From NCBI GenBank assembly GCA_028284395.1, contig JANQRV010000402.1:26230-90229 (forward strand): DNA of 64,000 bases, in the 5' to 3' direction. The stretch comes from Saprospiraceae bacterium. Its GTDB lineage: Bacteria; Bacteroidota; Bacteroidia; Chitinophagales; Saprospiraceae. The position numbers were made by a program, and so were the translations under genes. The first letter of the stretch is position 1. Every line of letters begins with the position of its first letter. Shown one piece after another: positions 60,942-64,000 of this stretch. The notes beneath the pieces were generated by a model. It made no database searches and was not told the DNA's origin. It was given only the letters and a program-made list of their open reading frames with translations.

Positions 60942-62864
60942 ATGGGGAACAAGAAAGCATATGATCTTCGTACTGCCTTGGAAGAACCGGAAAGCATCAG
61001 AGAACTCCGCCTTATCAACCTATCTACAGCCTCAGTTCCAGTTAAAATATTTGAACTGGAAAAATTGGAAGTATTGGAGATTACCAAAAGCGAGTTGGAA
61101 AAACTGCCCGCCAATATCAAGTGTTTAAAGTTGCTCCGGCGGTTAAACCTCAGTGACAATCAAATCTGTTATCTACCTGAAGAAATCAATCAATTGACTC
61201 ACTTGCAACAGTTGTTACTTGCCAATAACGAACTAAGTGATGCATCGGTACTTCAAGCCTGTTTGCCAGCGCAGATAGAGCAACTTGTCCTTTCGAATAA
61301 TGGCTTTCGGCGACTGGCACCGATCGTTAAGAAGTTGAAGGGGGTTCGTCAACTGAATGCCAGTCATAACCGGATTGCAACTCTGCCCAAGATAGTGTCA
61401 GTTTGTAGCGAGTTGGACCATCTGAATTTAAGTCATAATCGCATCACAAAAATTCCGATTGAAATTGGAAACCTAAGAAAGCTCTTTCATCTGGAGTTAA
61501 GCAACAACCGTTTAAAATCATTACCGGATAGCTGGGAGGGGTGTCAATCTCTCCGACAGCTTTTATTGAATAAAAATCGACTGATGATCCTCCCGGCATC
61601 GATCGGTCGGTTGCCTTGGTTGGCAGTGCTTGAAATCTCAGAAAATGAGTTGGTGGAAATAGCGGACGATTTCTTCGTCGGCCGGCAAATTCAACAGATC
61701 GACTTTTCTAACAATAGACTCTCATGTTTTCCTGTTTCAGTGGCCAGGCTTTCTCGTTTGTATCGTCTGTATTTGTCGGGAAATAAACTAACGGATTTAC
61801 CGCCATTGCCTGATTCGTTGGAAATTTTGGAACTTGCTAAAAATCAATTCACTAAGGTGCCGCCTATTGTTTCGAAGCTCTCTAAGCTCAAGTTATTGGA
61901 TTTAAGTTATAATCCGATCTGTGAATTATCTTCGGACTTGGTTGCACTTAAGAAATTGGAGGTGCTCAAGTTGAAAGGCACGGAGTTGACAAAGGTGCCC
62001 GAGGTCTTGTTTGATATGGCGGCATTGCAAAGGGTCGAGGGACTGACAAAGCTTAGTTCATCAGGTAAGTTGTTGCGCTTTATCCGTGCCAGCAGAAAAA
62101 TCGATTTACCGTTGTCCGCTCGCCGGCCGTTCTTTGAAGTTTTGTATGGCAAGGAAATCGGACTTGGCGACCTTTCAACCAAACAACTGATTCTTGGACT
62201 TTCGCTACCATTTGATGAAATGGTTTTTGCTGCTAGACGCACTTTGTTCGAACGCTATCCTCTTTCCAATTTGAAGGGGCGATTGACTCACCTCTTCATT
62301 GCCGGAAAATCCTATTTTAACATCACAGCCCTTCGTCGTCGACTTCGATCACTGGATATTGTTTTACAAAAACAACCGGATCTAAATACAACTCATCTTC
62401 TTCTGGGGCATCGCCCGAGATGGAATGAGTATTTTGCGCGATCGGAACTGACTTTCATCTCCGAAAAGGATCTTTCTAGTTTTCTGAATAAGGTAGAGGC
62501 AAAAAGATTAGCCCTATCACCAAACTTGGAGACTTTAGAGAAGCTGAGAAAATTGCTTCTGAATGCCGACCTAAACAATGTAAGGATTGGAGTGCGGTTG
62601 CTTCATGGGGGAGGAGTGCCATTCATGCTATTGACTGATCTTTTTTACAAATGGAAAATGATTGAGCCATCACCAGTTCGCCGAGAATTAAGACAGTTGT
62701 TGGAAATCAACCTTTCGGAGAACGGGAAGAGGGCCCTCAGACAAAAAATTAGCCTATCCCCAAAATTGGAGCCGAAATTGCTGCAACAACATATTGATCG
62801 ACTGACTGCTGACAATGAGTTGAATGCTGCAAGACTCCGTTCCTTGTTAATTGAGGCTAATTGA
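60942..62864 (+). CDS. Leucine-rich repeat protein with BRCT-like C-terminal region
   Basis: 640 residues from the ATG at 60942, 7 bp after the DUF2007 stop; the ORF start at 60900 would overlap it by 35 bp. Residues 15-375 hold about 14-15 bacterial-type LRRs of the form LxxLxLSxNxLxxLP. At about 440-520 the sequence GRLTHLFIAGKSYF, then a helix, then NTTHLLLGHRPRWNEYFA and FISEKDLSSFLNK follows the strand-helix-Gly pattern of a BRCT domain, here read as an inference. The last 100 residues are helical. No signal peptide, so it is probably cytosolic. Function unknown. Confidence 0.72.
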   Translation: MGNKKAYDLRTALEEPESIRELRLINLSTASVPVKIFELEKLEVLEITKSELEKLPANIKCLKLLRRLNLSDNQICYLPEEINQLTHLQQLLLANNELSDASVLQACLPAQIEQLVLSNNGFRRLAPIVKKLKGVRQLNASHNRIATLPKIVSVCSELDHLNLSHNRITKIPIEIGNLRKLFHLELSNNRLKSLPDSWEGCQSLRQLLLNKNRLMILPASIGRLPWLAVLEISENELVEIADDFFVGRQIQQIDFSNNRLSCFPVSVARLSRLYRLYLSGNKLTDLPPLPDSLEILELAKNQFTKVPPIVSKLSKLKLLDLSYNPICELSSDLVALKKLEVLKLKGTELTKVPEVLFDMAALQRVEGLTKLSSSGKLLRFIRASRKIDLPLSARRPFFEVLYGKEIGLGDLSTKQLILGLSLPFDEMVFAARRTLFERYPLSNLKGRLTHLFIAGKSYFNITALRRRLRSLDIVLQKQPDLNTTHLLLGHRPRWNEYFARSELTFISEKDLSSFLNKVEAKRLALSPNLETLEKLRKLLLNADLNNVRIGVRLLHGGGVPFMLLTDLFYKWKMIEPSPVRRELRQLLEINLSENGKRALRQKISLSPKLEPKLLQQHIDRLTADNELNAARLRSLLIEAN

Positions 62865-63222
62865 GTTTTTGCTTTACCGCCTGATAATATAAGTGCCCCA
62901 TTGCTAATATGCACAATAGTAGTCCAAGGAATTCTCTCGTATATTCAACGTGGGGCTCTTCTGCTTTCATGGACCCGGTGATGGTCGGCATCCCCATATT
63001 AATCCAGTTGATGAATTCGGGCATCAGCCTTACAAACTCAATGAGACAGATCGCTGCGAACCCCAGGACTACCCATCTTCGAATGTAACCGAAGATAGCA
63101 AATACATAAATAATGGAGACGATGCCGTAGATCATTACCCAGCGCCAAGGATCTACATCGTTGAGTTGGACGATGGCAAAAAGCGCAAAAATAGCAGCAA
63201 GAACGATGTTTGAAATTTTCAT
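62857..63222 (-). CDS. TMEM220-like membrane protein
   Basis: 121 residues with four hydrophobic segments (about 5-22, 28-46, 50-66 and 95-115) and the N-terminal pattern FALFAIVQLNDVDPWRWVMIYG seen in the transmembrane 220 family of Bacteria and eukaryotes. Function of the family is unknown. Its 3' end overlaps the LRR gene by 8 bp from the opposite strand. Confidence 0.78.
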   Translation of the reverse strand: MKISNIVLAAIFALFAIVQLNDVDPWRWVMIYGIVSIIYVFAIFGYIRRWVVLGFAAICLIEFVRLMPEFINWINMGMPTITGSMKAEEPHVEYTREFLGLLLCILAMGHLYYQAVKQKLN

Positions 63223-63372
63223 CGGATGTATTTAATGGTTGAATGTCAATGGTTTGTTTTTAGCATTTACCCCAAAGTCGGGAATCTTTGTTTTTCCGAT
63301 AAGTAGGGGCAAAAAGTTTGAGCCAGTTCTTAATATTAACAGTAAATTGCAGTTCTAAAATTGCAAAAAAAA

Positions 63373-64000
63373 ATGCAACTACTAAAAGCCCCCATCTGCA
63401 TTATTGGTGCTGGACCGGCAGGACTTTCAACCAGTCTTTTTTTGGCAGGTATGGGCATACCTTCGATTGTGGTAGACAAAGGAAGTTTTCCCCGACACAA
63501 GGCCTGTGGCGATAACATTTCGGGCAATACAATTCGGACCTTACATCATTTCTTCCCTGATTTTGTAGAAACTTTTCGGGCCAGTGAATGCATTAGTGAT
63601 CTTCGAGGGGCCCTTGTATATGCACCCAATCAGTACAAGTTTGAGATCGATTATCTGCCCCTGGAAAAAGGTACTGATTTGCCATCTTGTTATGCCATAA
63701 AGCGATTTGATTTAGACAACTATTTAGTGGACAAGGTTGAGGAAGAGGTCTTAATCGACTTTCGTCAGAATACATTGGTTGACGAGGTGTTTCAAACTAA
63801 AGACAGCATTCGCATCCGGGACAAAAAACAACAGCTGGAGGTTGAGGCAAAGTTAATCATTGTGGCTACCGGATCTAATTGCAAATTGCCCGAAAAATTA
63901 GGAGCATATACCCACAATCCCCGTCATTGTGCTGTAGGAGTCCGGGCCTACTTTGATGGAGTTCACTGCGAATCTGGCTTGCACCGCAGCGAATTATACA
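63373..64000 (+). CDS. FAD-dependent oxidoreductase, geranylgeranyl-reductase-like, 5' part
   Basis: Open to the window end; the visible 209 codons start at the ATG at 63373, after an A-run. Dinucleotide-binding fold CIIGAGPAGLSTSLFLA, then VVDKGSFPRHKACGDNISGNT, which is the second signature (FPRxKxCG) of the geranylgeranyl reductase/digeranylgeranylglycerophospholipid reductase group, and IIVATGSN. In Bacteroidota this family is near menaquinone or isoprenoid modification, though the substrate cannot be named. No C-terminus is visible. Confidence 0.88.
   Translation, partial: MQLLKAPICIIGAGPAGLSTSLFLAGMGIPSIVVDKGSFPRHKACGDNISGNTIRTLHHFFPDFVETFRASECISDLRGALVYAPNQYKFEIDYLPLEKGTDLPSCYAIKRFDLDNYLVDKVEEEVLIDFRQNTLVDEVFQTKDSIRIRDKKQQLEVEAKLIIVATGSNCKLPEKLGAYTHNPRHCAVGVRAYFDGVHCESGLHRSELY

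Noticed and set aside
58693..62864. Complete Pycsar or CBASS defence operon
   Set aside because: No cyclase of the PycC or CD-NTase type is visible in the window; only the effector-type module is present.
1..64000. CRISPR arrays, insertion sequences and prophage genes
   Set aside because: No regular direct-repeat spacing, transposase or phage structural gene was found on either strand.

Overview
The window is about 64 kb of a Bacteroidota chromosome. The supporting evidence is several exact matches to the TAnnTTTG -7 promoter element of this phylum, a type IX secretion (T9SS) C-terminal domain on a secreted phosphatase, PD40/OmpA and PorT-like outer-membrane proteins, short-LID adenylate kinase, an eukaryote-like (type 2) isoleucyl-tRNA synthetase and many phylum-type lipoproteins. 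The gene set resembles free-living Saprospiria/Cytophagia-like bacteria, but the order cannot be fixed from sequence alone. I see no insertion sequence, prophage, CRISPR array or rRNA operon. Most of the window is ordinary chromosome with a few unusual proteins and DNA structures.

Layout. 0-3.4 kb: the end of a secreted BNR-repeat protein, a decayed NTF2-like lipoprotein gene and an iduronate-sulfatase-like lipoprotein. 3.4-10 kb (minus): a tripartite RND efflux operon (adaptor, pump, TolC) with a nucleotidase and a GtrA protein inserted before tolC. 10.5-14.3 kb: an unknown membrane protein, a zincin-like lipoprotein, a sugar nucleotidyltransferase and a PD-(D/E)XK-like protein. 14.4-22.6 kb (minus): PBP1A, a PD40-OmpA protein, a 129-bp palindrome and ileS with a swapped HIGH motif. 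22.8-27 kb: two lipoproteins, tryptophanase with a long leader, and a small unknown protein.

27-33.4 kb (minus): prs, rplY, omega-amidase-like, NlpC/P60, adk, obgE and a kinase-RapZ fusion. 33.6-39.3 kb: NfeD-like, polyprenyl synthase, T9SS phosphatase, glyA and an acetyltransferase. 39.3-44 kb (minus): truA, clpX, clpP, tig and tRNA-Leu. 44.5-48.5 kb (plus): spoT, fur, purA. 48.5-55.4 kb: rfbC, der, a HAD hydrolase, a D-threonine-aldolase-like enzyme, an OMP, metF and a sulfurtransferase. 55.5-64 kb: an aminotransferase-like enzyme, a GH3 C-domain/serine hydrolase fusion, then a four-gene plus-strand cluster (YbaK-like, HD-PycTM, DUF2007, LRR), TMEM220 and the start of a geranylgeranyl-reductase-like flavoprotein.

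Themes. Protein quality control (tig, clpP, clpX) and translation/GTPase genes (ileS, obgE, der, rplY, tRNA-Leu, YbaK) are prominent. Cell-envelope metabolism includes PBP1A, polyprenyl synthase, the AmgK-like/RapZ fusion, the GH3-C/serine hydrolase and NlpC. The most notable observations are the GIHH signature in IleRS, an orphan HD-Pycsar-type membrane effector inside a possible four-gene operon, and the intrinsic terminator overlapping the ileS promoter.
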